NCBI GenBank assembly: GCA_030340625.1
Contig: JAOPHQ010002906.1
Coordinates: forward strand, 1 to 64,000
DNA length: 64,000 bases
From: Merluccius polli
Taxonomy: Eukaryota > Chordata > Actinopteri > Gadiformes > Merlucciidae
Direction of reading: 5' to 3'
In this document: one piece after another, positions 28,971-45,095 of the stretch
How the letters are laid out: the number at the start of each line of letters is the position of its first letter
How positions within the stretch are numbered: the first letter of the stretch is position 1
Notes under the pieces: model-generated
Seen by the model: the letters and a program-made list of their open reading frames with translations, nothing else
Told to the model about the DNA's origin: nothing
Database searches by the model: none
Made by a program: the position numbers and the translations under genes

Positions 28971-29189
28971 CTGACGTCCGACGGTCTGACCTCTGCCCTC
29001 CTGCTGCCCGTAAGCCTTCTGTCGGTGCTGCTGCTCCTGGTGTTCATATTTACCACCGTCGGCCTGGTGGTGGCGCTCAACCGTCGGGCCACGCACGGCG
29101 CCTACAGCCCCAGCCGGCAGGAGAAGGAGGGCTCCCGGGTGGAAATGTGGAACATCACCCAGCCGCCGCCCATGGAGAGACTCATATGA
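28971..29189 (+). CDS. crb1: crb1 exon 12: membrane segment and ERLI cytoplasmic tail
   Basis: The acceptor TTTCTCTCCAG joins exon 11 in phase 0. It encodes LTSDGLTSA, a membrane segment (LLLPVSLLSVLLLLVFIF), the tail NRRATHGAYSPSRQEKEG and SRVEMWNITQPPPMERLI, then TGA. GAYSPSRQE is the FERM-binding motif with conserved Tyr and Ser positions that aPKC targets in fly Crumbs. ERLI is the PALS1 PDZ ligand. The tail is nearly identical to human CRB1. Confidence 0.97.
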   Translation: MTSDGLTSALLLPVSLLSVLLLLVFIFTTVGLVVALNRRATHGAYSPSRQEKEGSRVEMWNITQPPPMERLI

Positions 29190-30160
29190 GGAGATGAGCC
29201 GGACGCGAAACGCACGCTTTCCCCTTCGGACGACCCGTTTAAAGCTGGGGCCGCGCTACAAGACTTTCAAGGCCAATTTGGGAACCATTTGACGTCGGGC
29301 AGATCCCAGAATCTGCAGCTCCAGACGTGCGGTGGCGTCAAACCCGGTCATCGTGATGCGTGTGTGAGCGAAGGACGCAACTCAATCTCGATAGGATCCC
29401 TGTCGGAATGGCCCAGTTTCAATCAAACGTGTGATTTTATCGTCTAGTCTAGTCTTTTTTATCGTTCAGTCTTTCCATGACCTGTGTGTGCTGGTCGAAG
29501 GTGCAAATCGGCAGGTGAATTTTCAACAGCCAAAAAGTGTGTACTTTTCGAGACAAAGGAAGAGCCGCTTGTTTGTTATGGTGTCAATAGTGGAAGAATA
29601 CACTGCTGCGGTCGCAGGGGTAGCACGAAACTGCGTCTATCTGTTCTCCATCTTTAGGTTTGTGTTCCCCAAAGACTACAGTTGTATAGGCCTGTTTTGT
29701 GTGTGAACATCGGCGTATGTCGTTGAGGGTTGTAAACAGAGAGAGAGAGCGAGAGTAGGAGAAGCTTTTGAAAATAAACAACCCAAAAAATGGCACCCTC
29801 CCTACATTTCTCTGCCGTGTGCACACGTGTGATTGACAGGCAAGATGGATTCTCCAAACCAATCTGGGAAGATGCTCTGATTGGTCAGACATGAGCGGAA
29901 AGCAGGCGGTCAACCAGAACAGATATTCTCACAGCGCATTACACTCACTAACAGCGGACGGCTGGCTACGACATTTCTAACAAATGATAGTGCTCAAATC
30001 TTACCTACAGCACGTTTAAATGTGCGTATCGTAATCGTGTTAAAAATCGTGTAGTGTGGTCCCAGCTTACACCAAAAATAACAAAAATGTTGATTAATAC
30101 AGTGAAGACTTGGAGACTTTTATGAATAAATGCTGCAGTCTAGCCTGCTTCAATTCCATC
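29190..30160 (+). promoter_or_regulatory. crb1: Likely crb1 3' UTR with AATAAA signals
   Basis: After the stop, unique sequence runs to AATAAA at 29773-29778 and again at 30125-30130. Either could end the mRNA. A dispersed repeat (about 29800-30045) lies between the two signals. Confidence 0.5.
29800..30045. repeat. Dispersed repeat, copy 1
   Basis: Shares long blocks with 48515-48750, for example GTGATTGACAGG, AAGATGGAT, GGCATTTCTAACAAAT-like and TACCTACAGCAC, in the same order. It is therefore a diverged interspersed repeat of unknown class. No termini were found. Confidence 0.7.
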
Positions 30161-33842
<3,682 letters not shown>

Positions 33843-33848
33843 TTTATT
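33843..33848 (-). promoter_or_regulatory. dennd1b: Candidate dennd1b polyadenylation signal
   Basis: TTTATT on the plus strand is AATAAA on the dennd1b strand, about 840 bp past its stop. Other signals further left cannot be excluded. Confidence 0.3.
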
Positions 33849-34689
33849 TATATATTTTATAAAAATAGCAACTGAATACCCGGATTATGCAACACAGCCA
33901 AGCACCTTCAAAATGTAGCTCGATATATGCATATATTAATCTCTTAAGGTTAATCCATTTGTTAATTATATATTAAACTATTGTATTTACCCAGGAAGAC
34001 AGTGTTGAATAACCACTGTCTGTCGTTTCCATGGACATAGTACCCATTATAGTGTCTGTAACTACGGAGACACAGTGTCGAAAACAATTCATTGCTCAGT
34101 TTAAGGCGTGGTGATGGCAACGTGACCCAGTGTATCACTAGTTGCAGAAACGTTTCTAAACAATCTGTCTGACTCTTTGTTTCCGATCGCAGGAACAATG
34201 CTCTGTTACTTGGCTCATGGGTAACGATCATCTGATAATAGATTTGGTCTCTACTCAGGGAACTGTGGGTTGTGTTAAAAACCTAGATGTTGTTTTCAGT
34301 CCAAATATTATTCAGTACCAAGTATTGCGGACCGATCGTACCTCCCTGATCCATAAGTGCAAATTCACTTGAATCTGGTGAAATGTTTGGGACACATGTG
34401 GTGAGGGTTAGGGTTAGATACTGGCGTGACAAACTGATCTGATCAGCAGATCTCGTCCCTTCTTAAATCCTAGAGTAGCTCTATGTATGCATTTTTAAAC
34501 CTCAAATATTGCTTATCTTTAATTAACTCTCGTTCTAGGTTAAGATTGTTAGCATATATTGTGTTTTGGAATTATATGAACACGGTTAGTAGCAGTAGTA
34601 GTAGTAGTAGTAGCAGTAGCAGAAATACTATGAATAGGAGTAGAAATTCTATGAATAAGAGTTTAGGTGTCGACGACTAACTGACCAAC

Positions 34690-35421
34690 TCAGGACTTCT
34701 GCAGGTCTGCCGGCTTGATGCGGACGCGCCGCACACAAGCTTCGGTGTTTGAACTGCGCTGGAGCCGGGGGGCCAGCCGAGGGCTGTTCTGCAGGGTGTA
34801 GTCTATCTCCTCCAGGAGACCCTTCTCCTGAACCCCACCCAGGAAATCCTCACTGTGAAACCCACCCAGGAGCCCCCCCTCCTTCAGCCCGCCCACCGAG
34901 CCTCGGGCCTTCCCGGAGATGACCTCCGTGGCCCGCTGCTCACCAGCCTCTTTCTCCCAGGGGACCAGAGCCTCCGCCGGGTTCCCTCTGTGGTTCCTGC
35001 TCCCCTGCCTGGGGATCTCCGGCGGTGACTCCACGGGTCGAGCAGGGGGCGCAGAGCGGGACAGCGAGGTAGACGTCAGCGGCGGGTCACTGGCGGCACT
35101 CCGGCGAGAAGGCGGCGGACTTGCGGCAAGGTGGTCGCTCTGCGGCCGGCAAGGCACGACGACGTGGGGCGCCAGGGAGCCCCCGGTGACCGGCGCCATC
35201 ATGGTGATGGGGCGGGTGGGCCGGGCGGGTGGGGCCGCCAGGGGCCGCCTGTGGAGGCCTCGCAGGCTGCTCTTGTTGGGCATCCGGCGTGGGGAAGGCG
35301 GGAGGTGTTTCCCGTGCAGCGAGCTGTCGTCTTGGCCTGTGTGCCACGCGCCGGGTTCCCCCCTGTCGCCTGAAACCCCACCGCTCGCTGCTTTGCAATC
35401 AGAAGAAGCCGTAGACTTGTT
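34690..35421 (-). CDS. dennd1b: dennd1b last exon: proline-rich C-terminus
   Basis: Phase 0 after acceptor TTTTTTCCAG. It encodes NKSTASSDCKAASGG, then GQDDSSLHGKHLPPSPRR, a Pro/Arg/Ser-rich stretch, ALVPWEKEAGEQ and a C-terminus ending RVRIKPADLQKS. The first blocks align with human NKSNAPSEN, GQDDSALHGKHLPPSPRK and FVPWEKE. The region after VPWEKE appears longer than, and different from, human. It is presumably disordered and carries adaptor-binding motifs in this family; I identify no specific site. Confidence 0.92.
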   Translation of the reverse strand, partial: NKSTASSDCKAASGGVSGDRGEPGAWHTGQDDSSLHGKHLPPSPRRMPNKSSLRGLHRRPLAAPPARPTRPITMMAPVTGGSLAPHVVVPCRPQSDHLAASPPPSRRSAASDPPLTSTSLSRSAPPARPVESPPEIPRQGSRNHRGNPAEALVPWEKEAGEQRATEVISGKARGSVGGLKEGGLLGGFHSEDFLGGVQEKGLLEEIDYTLQNSPRLAPRLQRSSNTEACVRRVRIKPADLQKS

Positions 35422-36513
35422 CTGGAAAAAAAAGGGATAGATTAAAAAAAGGGAACATACATTGATAAAAGCATTGAAAAAACAGCTTTGATTGCAACCT
35501 GTTAATACAGTTATGTGTCCTACTTAGCCTGGGAACCAGACGAATCTGCGAGCTCATGTTTTATTTGCTCTGGCGGATACATCTGGCCCCCCTCCCGTTC
35601 AGACAGATTTCCAGGCGACCTGGCCGGGTCGGGCCAATCACAACCGTTTATCTAATATGGGGCGGGTTCGACACCATGACACCGGGAGCGCCGTTGAGGC
35701 TTTTTCAGAAACAACCAAGATGGCTACCGCTGATGTGGTACGGTCTGTTGAATCCGCTACCGCGACAGAATTAAACGAACCGGACGGTATATTTTTTTCT
35801 AAAAGATGAAAAACAATTGCACATAAAGCAAAGTTAAACTTTTGTTGATAAGAAAGATGTGTTTGCCGTACTTGGATTTGGGGAAAGTTTAATTTACGTC
35901 ACACGTTGCTCCGATTGGTTGTAGGTCTATCCAATTGCGTCTAGAGGGATTTTGGTCCGCGCCCATTGACAACGCCCCTTGGAGCTGGAAATCCAAAGTT
36001 CCAGACTAATATGCCTTTGTGACTTGGTCTGGCGATGCCAGGCTGTGTCCTACTTGGCCATTTAGATAGATGTCACAATATGCTCTGAACACCACTGATT
36101 TCTACGGCTTGTGTGACACAGGCGTATTGCCGAATGAGGCAAAGCATCTGGCGCAGCAGTATACTACCCTCACATCAACTATACTGTGGCTATTCCTTGA
36201 CTCTTCCATTAAATTAGATATGGTTGTAACAGTTATATTTACATCTTATACAGACACACTGTGTGTATTTTAGTGGCCAGGTAACCTCATTTGAGTATGC
36301 ATCTGTATGTAGGAACAATTTCATCCACTCTCTAGCCACCAGCATATGAATTATGCAAAATGAGAGGTGGGCCTTTTCAAATCAAAAGCCCTAACAATCG
36401 GCCTCCGATGACTTAACAGACTCCTCCGAGTTTGCCATTTATTCCTTTTCTGGTACAATCTCTAGGTTTGGAAGGTACATCCCCCGCCCCTCGTCGCCTC
36501 CCGGGATACGTAC
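35422..36513 (-). other. dennd1b intron holding a MITE
   Basis: Mostly a 519-bp inverted-repeat element (35526-36044) plus unique sequence. No exon was recognised. Confidence 0.6.
35526..36044. mobile_element. 519-bp MITE with 11-bp flanking duplication
   Basis: The ends AGCCTGGGAACCAGAC and GTCTGGCGATGCCAGGCT are imperfect inverted repeats. The identical word GTGTCCTACTT flanks both sides (35515-35525 and 36045-36055). Internal sequence has no transposase. The AGCCTGG...CCAGGCT family is familiar from fish genomes, but I cannot assign a superfamily. The 11-bp duplication may be an 8- or 9-bp target site plus chance matches. Confidence 0.8.
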
Positions 36514-36742
36514 CAGGCCAGCGTAGTCCACGTCCTCCGAGGACTTCAAGAAGTCGAGGCTCTTGGCGGCGCTCAGCCTGCCCTGATCCAGGGTCTTGCT
36601 GGAGCTCAGGGAGTCCAGGATCTCGTCCAGCAGGTTCATCTGGCCGGCCTGCGGCGACGCCATCTCCTCCAGCTCTAGGGAGTACGAGTCATCACTGTCC
36701 TCCATGAGGGAGCCCACCTCACCACTGTCCTCTGACGAGAGC
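36514..36742 (-). CDS. dennd1b: dennd1b exon: acidic segment and DEILDSL helix
   Basis: Phase 2 in, phase 0 out, acceptor CATTTTGCAG and donor GTACGT. It encodes LSSEDSGEVGSLMEDSDDS, then QMNLLDEILDSL, GRLSAAKSLDFLKSSEDVDY. Human DENND1B has MDLLGEILDTL and GKLAAAKSLDFFRSMDDIDY at the same position. The donor sits just before the in-frame VRIPGGDEG extension, which is intronic. Confidence 0.94.
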
Positions 36743-37179
36743 CTGCAAAATGTGTGCGTGCGTGTGTGTGTGAGTGTGGGTGTGTGTGTAAGTGTGCATG
36801 TGTGTGCATGCGTGTTGGTGTGTGTGTGTGTGTGTGTGAGTGATTAGGGGTGGTTTAGCAGACTGCATCATTGTTCTGACTAAGGGTTTGGTGGCACAAC
36901 TGCATGTATATATAAGATTTTTTTTTATTTTTACAAATAGGCAATTGCTGGTATTAAACTGACCACTTGGGGGCAGTGTTCCCTCGAGTAAAGAGACGCT
37001 GACAAACACTTGGAAATAGAAAAAAAATCCTAATCCCAATCCTAATAATTTATTTTGTATTTTTTGTACATGCAACTTTAAATCTTAACATAATTAAAAC
37101 AACAATATGTCATCATGTCCATCTGAGATCACATGACACGATCCCGAATAAAACAAAACAGGAAACAAAAATTCCTTAC

Positions 37180-37256
37180 TTGCTCGCGGTGTCCAGCTCG
37201 TCATCGTCGAAGCCCATATCCTGGGCGGTCATGTTCAACCCGGGCCGCGAGAAGTT
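37180..37256 (-). CDS. dennd1b: dennd1b exon (77 nt) with tandem NAGNAG acceptor
   Basis: Phase 0 in, phase 2 out, donor GTAAGG. It encodes NFSRPGLNMTAQDMGFDDDE then LDTAS and the split Lys that continues into LSSED. This parallels human LYDDEDDDDIERASK-LSSED. The acceptor is a triple AGCAGCAG, so one or two extra Gln residues could be included by slippage of the splice site. Confidence 0.85.
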
Positions 37257-38200
37257 CTGCTGCTGCTATTGAACATACAACAGGATTGGGACGGTGGTAA
37301 GCATGCGAGTATTGACATGTTTCCGGTGGGCCCTGCATGGACCCTATGTGACGTAGTAGTAGTACGTCTAGTCCCAATGAGTTCACACAGCCAAGCACAG
37401 GAACTAGCTTCTAATGTATGTAGTCAAAACTGCACTATTTTAAGTTCTCTCTCATACGTTCACAAGTAACTCTTACATATGTTGCTATATATTCCTGCAT
37501 TGTAGACCCAAATACACGCAATAAGATTATTATATCAGTGTTCGATACCGAATGTGAGGTTTCTAATTCGACTGTGCCTTTTCTAATAAGCCACCTGTAT
37601 CACGTTTAATGGGCAGGTAGAGAGAGAGAGCGAGGGTTTACAGAGTGCTAGCGGACCCCCCCGCTTCCCCCCCGACCCAGCCCCCCATGAGAGACCAGAT
37701 CTGCCCCAGGCCGCTTATTAACATGCCTTCCACAAACCACACACTTGTTTTGCTGTGTGCGCATTTGTGTGTGTATGCACGTGTGTTTTTACCTACTCCC
37801 AACCACCTTTTTTTCATATTTAAAATGTACTCAACCTTTCCTCTAATGTTTACCTCAAAGTCGAACTCCCACCCCCCCCCCCCCCCCCCCACTCGGTTCT
37901 CAGCGTACAGTTAACGAACACGCGCCTCACTTCTGTATATCTGCTTGTTTTGTCCATTTCCGCCATACTGTAATACCCTCTGGTATCTCAGATCTGTTCT
38001 CTTGTTCTGTCTACCTTCCAAAACAGAGATTTATCCAGAGAGAGAGAGAGAGAGAGAGAGACACACACACACACACACACACAATGACAAAGAAAGGTGA
38101 GAGCCAGTGGTGGGCACTGGAAACAAATCCGTTCTTGATTAGGGGACATGCCAGCCAGGCAGAATGTAACACGGCTGGGCTGGACTCATATAGCCTTCAC

Positions 38201-38253
<53 letters not shown>

Positions 38254-38937
38254 CCATACACACGCACTCAGTCCCCCACAGACATACATGTACACACTCA
38301 GACCACCACACACACACATTTTCCTTCTATTACAAAAAAACACAAAGAGTTAAAGTGCCATTTTGTCCATAAAAGTCATCGAAGGAGAAACTTGTGCTGC
38401 GGACACTTAAAGCTTCTCAGCAGAGCCGAGCTAAACACCAACACATGTGGGGGCGTTGCTGATTGGTCGGCTCGCCCCCTCTCTCTCTCTCTCCGTGGCA
38501 GCGCCGTAGCTCGCAGCCGTAATGAAAGAGATTTCAGAGGGGCTCAGGCCTGGGATCCCTAAACAGCCTTTAATGGATTCCTGTGTCAGGGCCGTAAATC
38601 TGGACCCAGGGCCCGGGACCCGGGACACGGGGCATGCCAGCCAGAGGGCCTGCAAGACGGCCGGCAGGAGATGCACCTGCGATACACTGGGGCAGCGGAG
38701 GGGGCGAGGGGGCGAGTCAATGTTTTGTTTCAGGACTGGAATATATATTTATTACACACGCTATGCCCTAGGTGCATATTAGATGCCTGTTTAAATGAAC
38801 ATGTGAGCACGCATGTAAAAAAGAAACACACAAAGGTAGTACACGCGCATGCACACGCACACACACACACACACACGGTCAAAGTGCTCAGGGTTTATTT
38901 AGCTGCGTGATTCATTTGGGCAGCCGACTGGTTGGTG

Positions 38938-38946
38938 TTTTTTTTT

Positions 38947-38977
<31 letters not shown>
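38938..38977. repeat. Poly-T joined to poly-G
   Basis: Nineteen T are followed directly by 21 G. The junction of two long homopolymers is unusual and is a likely place for assembly length error. Confidence 0.85.
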
Positions 38978-41182
38978 TAGGGTAGAAAAAGCTGGGGGCC
39001 TCTCTGTGTGTCGTGGTGTTTATTAAAGCAAGGTGAACCAAAACACAAGCAGACTCAGGTCATGGAGTCTGGGAGTCTGTGATCTCGGTTACAGGCTGGG
39101 TACAGTCTCTGAGGGAGGAAGTTCCATGGGGAGCAATGAATGGATGGCACGCCTGTTTTATCAACTCCCTTCGCACACGTCATCCTGAACCCCCCCCCCC
39201 ACCCCCCCCCCCCCCCGGCCCCAGGTCCGGGTGTCGGCTGACATGCTAATTATTAACAACCATGATGCAGGTCTTCTGACAGCCGCACACATAGGGCCCA
39301 GTGACGTTAGTACTTAGACTTATATTGTTGCACGGCATAAAATTAAGCATTTTCTCTTGTTCCTTTAGTCCAATACATTTCTACAATGTAACAGTGAAAT
39401 GGTCTTGGGATTATTTTGGATCAGAATAGCTTAGATGTGAAATGTAGACATATATTAGATATTTCTAGAGCTCATTTTGGGGCCGACTAATATAGGATAT
39501 TAGAGGACAGAGCATTGCCTTTGCCTGGTGATCAGGGACCAATGAAAGAGAACAACCAGAGTAAACAACTCCTACTCCCCATTGGCTTCCGGTTACGAGT
39601 GACCAGTAAGCTAAAAGGTGAAAAAAAAAGGGAATAAAAAAGGTGCTTCCAGCTCCCCTGCTTCCACTGTGTAGTTTTTCTCTGCATTTTGTCGCCGTCC
39701 TGCCACAGTGATGGATGTCACCATTTGTCTGTCCGACGCATACACTCGCCGCTCCCATTTCTGCCTGCCATAATATGTGGCACTATGCAGCAGACAGGAA
39801 GAGAGAGAGGGAGAGAGAGGGAGGGCAGAAAGAATGAGAGAGGTGGGAGGCGGGGAGAGAGAGAGCACAAGAGAGAGTGAGAGAGAGAGAGACTGAAAGA
39901 TGCAGCTGATGAACAGCGGTCATAAAAACGAACCAAAAAGGGTCAGGCCCGTGAAATAAAACTGGCTAAATCTAGTAGTTTGGAGGAGGGAGGAGAGCCT
40001 ATTTTGTTCTTCCAAGAGCACACTAAATCAGGGAGAAATTGGACTTCTGGGCTCTTCTTGCCCAGCGAGCTGATTCACCCACCGGGGAAGCATTCTTCCC
40101 TCTCTCTCGCTCACACTAACACACACACACACGCACGCACAAGAAAAATGTTACTTCACTTCTTTGATGTGAGTTCTGAGGGCTGGATTTAAGAGATATA
40201 CGGCGGGCCATTTTTGCCCTGCTCTTAAAAAATAAAAATCAAAACAAATGAAATCAATGAAATGAAAAAAGGCAATAAAAGCACTATGAAAGCCAAGAAA
40301 TATTTGGTCCAGGTTACATACCTTCACACTTTTTGGTTTTGAAGTGGAGGAGGCAGGGGGGGGGGGGGGGGGATTGTGGATGGTAAACAGGGCTTAGTAA
40401 CACACTGAAGCTGTCCAAAGGCCTTGGTCTCAGGCCTTTAACGGCACCCGACATTAACATGTGGGGAATCTACTGCAGGCTGCGGCCACAGACCGGCTTT
40501 CATAAATAAGAAAATAAATTGACATTTACATTGCTGTGGTTACGAGGGGAAAATAGTCATCGCCGGCTGCTTCCAAAGGCATATACGCTGGAATAAACTG
40601 TTACGCCCCTGGTTCACCACCACCCCATTTCCTCTTTTTGGCGATGTGAGTGGTTTATAGGGAACAGCTATATACCTCTCTGCGACGCGGCCCAAATGCC
40701 GGAAGGCCATAAAGACACGTCGTACATTATACATATTTCATATGGTATTTCAGAGTGGGCACTCGTTTCTCAGCTTGGCAGTGTGTGTAAAGGGAGACAG
40801 ATGGAGAGAGAGACATTAAGAGAGAGGGAGAAGGGGGGGGGGGGGTGTTGCCAAATGCAAACAAATGCAAACAAATGCAAACAAATGCAAACATTGGCGA
40901 GATCCAGGGAAAAACCGTCAGCCTGAGCCGGCTTAGCAGAACCACGGCGATTCCGTGTCTGCTGATTTAAGTGGTGCTCGCAGAAAATGCAAGTGTATAG
41001 GGAGAAACATGTAAACACATCAGAGCAGGGCCAGATCAACTGCCCGTCAGTCCTGCTGGCAGCTGCTGCTGAAAGCCCCCGTCTCTCCTGTCTGTTTCTT
41101 AAAGCCTGGCTCATGAGAGACGGACGTGAGGCAAAGCACGGACGTTGGGTCAGCCCACTCTACTTGTCCGGGGGAATCACCT

Positions 41183-42615
41183 GGGCCATCATTTATCAAC
41201 AGTTTGTAGAAAGAAAGTTGTAAATCGCATGAAACTTTGAATGTTCGTATGCACTCAAAGGTTGGGATTACTCGAGCGTAGGCTAGGCTTGTCGTACGGT
41301 ACACAATTTCCATTGATGAATACCGGTCGTTCTAAATCCTCATGCTCGTGCCCGGCTTAGCTCATTACCATAAATGTACACCCATAAATAACCATATATG
41401 CTCACAAAACATCCCCTTTAACGCCAGGGGAAATGTGTGTGTTAAAAAATGGACAAAATGGAAATAGCCGATTAAATTGTTGATAGAATGGAATGGAGTG
41501 AACGGGAAAATCCAAAGAATAAATAAAGAAAATACATTTATCACAGAGTAAGATAAGTCCTTGTGACAGAAGTGTAATCAGAGTAGAGGACACTTCTTGG
41601 TACACTCGGTGCTCCCTTCTTCACTAAATAATGTGGTGAGTGCGGTTTGCGGTAAACAGTGTCCCACTCCCACACACAGTAGCCTATCAGAGGTCCCTCT
41701 CCCCCACACAGTTCCCTATCAGCAGTTACAAGTATTTTGATCTAAAATCAATCGCTATAAAAAAGTGTTTGCTTATTAGCGCGACACTGGCTGAACTGGT
41801 GGGGGGAGGAGTGAGGCTGACCGATTCCTCTGTCTAGAGATGCGCACGGCCAGCGTCATTGGCGAGTGCATTACATTTCTGATCACGTGACTGAATTAAT
41901 TTATTGAATTTGGATGGTGATTTTAGTCCATCGCTTCTATGATGTTTGGACATGTTGGATTGGAAGTCCATCTTTATATCGGTTCAGACCGATATAAGAG
42001 ACACAACAGACTGTTGTGCAGCAGTGTACGGAAACAAAATGAATGCATGCACGTGTGCGTAAAGTGATAATACCGGGAAGGACTGCAGCCAGGCATTAAA
42101 CAGCTCAGCGAGAGCTGGGAAACTCCTGCTATATCTCCTAACTCTCTGAGACGTGCCAGTAGCCAAAAACCTGAGGGTGAAGAGGACTTGGACAGGGCCA
42201 ATAAGTCGGTGCGTTGTCTGAAAACAGGCTCACTTCTTCTTATGCAGCCCCCACCACTTCCTCTAACAACGCTAGAGCAGCCATTTGACGCACACATCTC
42301 CTACAGCTGCCGGCATTTTATACAATTTCTTGACATGACTTCAATAAGTAATACGCAGCATAGTCGATTTAATCAGATCAATTGGCAATTATCAATCAAA
42401 ATCATTTATTGGTCATGTTTGCAATTTCTATCTGGATATTGTCCTGTTCACTCTAGCGCTTGCTGTGCGTATATACGCATGGTCAGAGCCTGTGTGTACA
42501 TTTACTCCCGATGTACGAACATTTTCAAGACAAGAACAAATTGATAAATCCCACGTTCTGTCGAAAAAGGTTTACGCACAGATTTGTTCGTAGGAGACGT
42601 TGATAAATGAGGGCC
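41183..42615. mobile_element. Decayed PIF/Harbinger-like DNA transposon
   Basis: The ends GGGCCATCATTTATCAAC (left) and GTTGATAAATGAGGGCC (right) are inverted repeats of a type common in fish Harbinger elements. Inside, the minus strand carries a broken transposase fragment at about 41974-42297. No clean 3-bp duplication was seen at the ends, as expected for an old copy. Confidence 0.65.
41974..42297 (-). pseudogene. Harbinger transposase N-terminal fragment, frameshifted
   Basis: Frames read VFRQRTDLLALS, then in a second frame LRFLATGTSQRV, then back to GDIAGVSQLSLS. This is the usual N-terminal order in HARBI1-type transposases (FRxRTD..., LRFxATG, GDxAGVSQ). At least two indels break it, so it is inactive. 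Confidence 0.6.
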
Positions 42616-42774
42616 GAGGTGTGTACTGGAGCGGTGGCAGAGGAGGGTGCAGTACCGTGGATGGGCCAGCAGATGGCACTTTGGTTTCAGCAAATAAGGA
42701 CCAAGCTGGGCCAAAGCTAGGTAGACAGGACTGTGGATATCATGGAGGAGAAACATAAGTCCCTAATCATACAT

Positions 42775-42872
42775 TGTATGTATGTATGTATGTATGTATG
42801 TATGTATGTATGTATGTATGTATGTATGTATGTATGTATGTATGGATGTATGTATGTATGTATGTATGTATG
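42775..42872. repeat. (ATGT)n tetranucleotide array
   Basis: About 24 copies of TATG with one GGATG variant near 42844. Confidence 0.95.
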
Positions 42873-43123
42873 TGTGTGCATATATTTTTACATGTAAATG
42901 GCTGTGCGTATGGTTGTATGTATATCTAGACATCAATTATTAATTTGTTCGGCTGAAATGTGCAATATTTTAGCATATTGCTAATATGAGTGCTAGTATA
43001 TTGGATTATGTATACACCTCATGCACTACATATGTGCTTGGAATGGCTTGTAAGCGATATGCAGTTCAATTAAAATAGTGAAATTGGCATGTATGCACGC
43101 ACACGCACAATGTACAAGTCACC

Positions 43124-43174
<51 letters not shown>

Positions 43175-44975
43175 GACAGACAAACAAAAGTGCCAGTTTT
43201 AAATCTCGAATCATCGGGGTGCATAGTCACGCTTGTTGGTCCATTGCAATACACTGGAACCTCACAAGTCATGTGTACAGTGTTCATATGTGTCCATTCA
43301 ACATGAACACAACAAACATCCGTCCATTGAACGGCAACACACACACACACGCACACGCACTAACTAATTGCAGTAGCAGCATGACTGTGCTACATCTATT
43401 TCAGCTGGCGACTTCCTTTTCCCCCCTAAAGTGTGCTGTGGTCCAATAGCCTGCAGCCTCACAGGTCCCCACACAGCCAGGCTCAGACCCTTGCTCTCTA
43501 TAGTCCCCGCTTTTATTGTCCACACACACACACACACACACACATACACAAGCACCTAACCCTTACTAAAATAACAGTAATCATTTCTAAACAGACCACA
43601 CTAACCTAAAGATGCACATATTGAAGAATGGCAGGCGTGAATAAAGTGTCTTTGTAATCCTTCTCTTGCCTCAAAGACAATACGTCAAATGTACAAATAC
43701 TCATCTTGCAACACACCACTATAAAACAATACCTCTTCATTCAGCGAGGACAACAATAACGTTACAACACAGTCACAACCTTGGAGGATTCCTGTGATAT
43801 CAACACCAATTCAACCACATTTCCTAAAGTGTTCAATACAAATTCCAACAAATTTGGCATAATGGTGTAACGCAACCAAGGGGAAACGGTATCCAACATG
43901 TCCACTTTTTAAATGGGGCTGAATGTGATGTAATAACAGCACTGTTTAAACATCTGTTTTATTAGGGCTTTTTTTTAGGAGGAGGTGTTGGGGGGGGGGG
44001 GGGGGGGGGAGATTTTAGGCCCCCTGTCGAACAAAGTGTTTATGAATTATCAAGTGGCTTATGGGGTCTTTAATATGTAGAATCGGTGGGAGGGGGTGCG
44101 GGTGTGGGGGGTCTCCATCTGCCATGCCGTCCCACACCAGGGCAGAGCCGGGAGGAGGGTGAGGGGGTACCTGGACCCGGGCTAGCATAGAGCCTGTGGG
44201 CCCGGGCTACACAGAGCCCTGGGGGGCCGGGCTTTGTGTTTGATGAAAATGAAGACATTTTTAAATGGGTAAAACATCTATCTTATTCCTGTGTTGAGAG
44301 ATGTTCATATAATAGGGCTACATCTTGATAGGAAGCAGATCATTTCAACACATTTTACATTACCTGTTTACAAAAAAAATGTTTTTAAGAAAAATATATT
44401 AGAATTCTTTAAAAAATCTGATTTGTTTTTACACTTTTAATGATTAATTGTTTGTCTCTAGTTATACTACATCACTTTTAGCAATTGTGAGAAAGAGAAA
44501 GATTATTAGTTGCAAAAAATGTCGTAAGCTTAATGATATTGAATGAGGAGAGAGTAGCTACAAACGCACAACACTAGAAACAAAACAACAGACTAAGCCT
44601 TTCATTTTACAAGGACATTCATCTCAAACGTAAAAAAAAATATTGTGATAAGAAAGATTTGGGGTTTTTTTGGGGTTCAAATCAGTTATTCCACACACAG
44701 CTGGCAGCTCATTACCTTTCATCAGTTTCTTGGTAACAGTCAACTGAAACATTGGGACAGAGGACAAAAAAAACAGTACTTTAAATGTGCTTTCCAAAAA
44801 ATTGGTTGACCTGAAGAGGAGCAATTTACAATCTCCCTTTGAGAATACAGAGAGAACGATCTAAACACCTAAAAATAAACTGAAAATAAAACAAAACATT
44901 ATTAACATGACATGAAGCACAGTTTATAGCTATTGTGAAACTGATGGACAAAAGCAAAAGTAAATGACTGCTCTT

Positions 44976-45095
<120 letters not shown>

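Noticed and set aside
34919..35440. 173-residue plus-strand frame over the last dennd1b exon
   Set aside because: Antisense shadow of GC-rich coding sequence; the minus-strand frame has clear homology and splice sites.
44070..44258. Pro/Gly-rich minus frame considered as a dennd1b exon
   Set aside because: No match to DENND1B, no good acceptor and donor pair, and it lies in G-rich low-complexity sequence.
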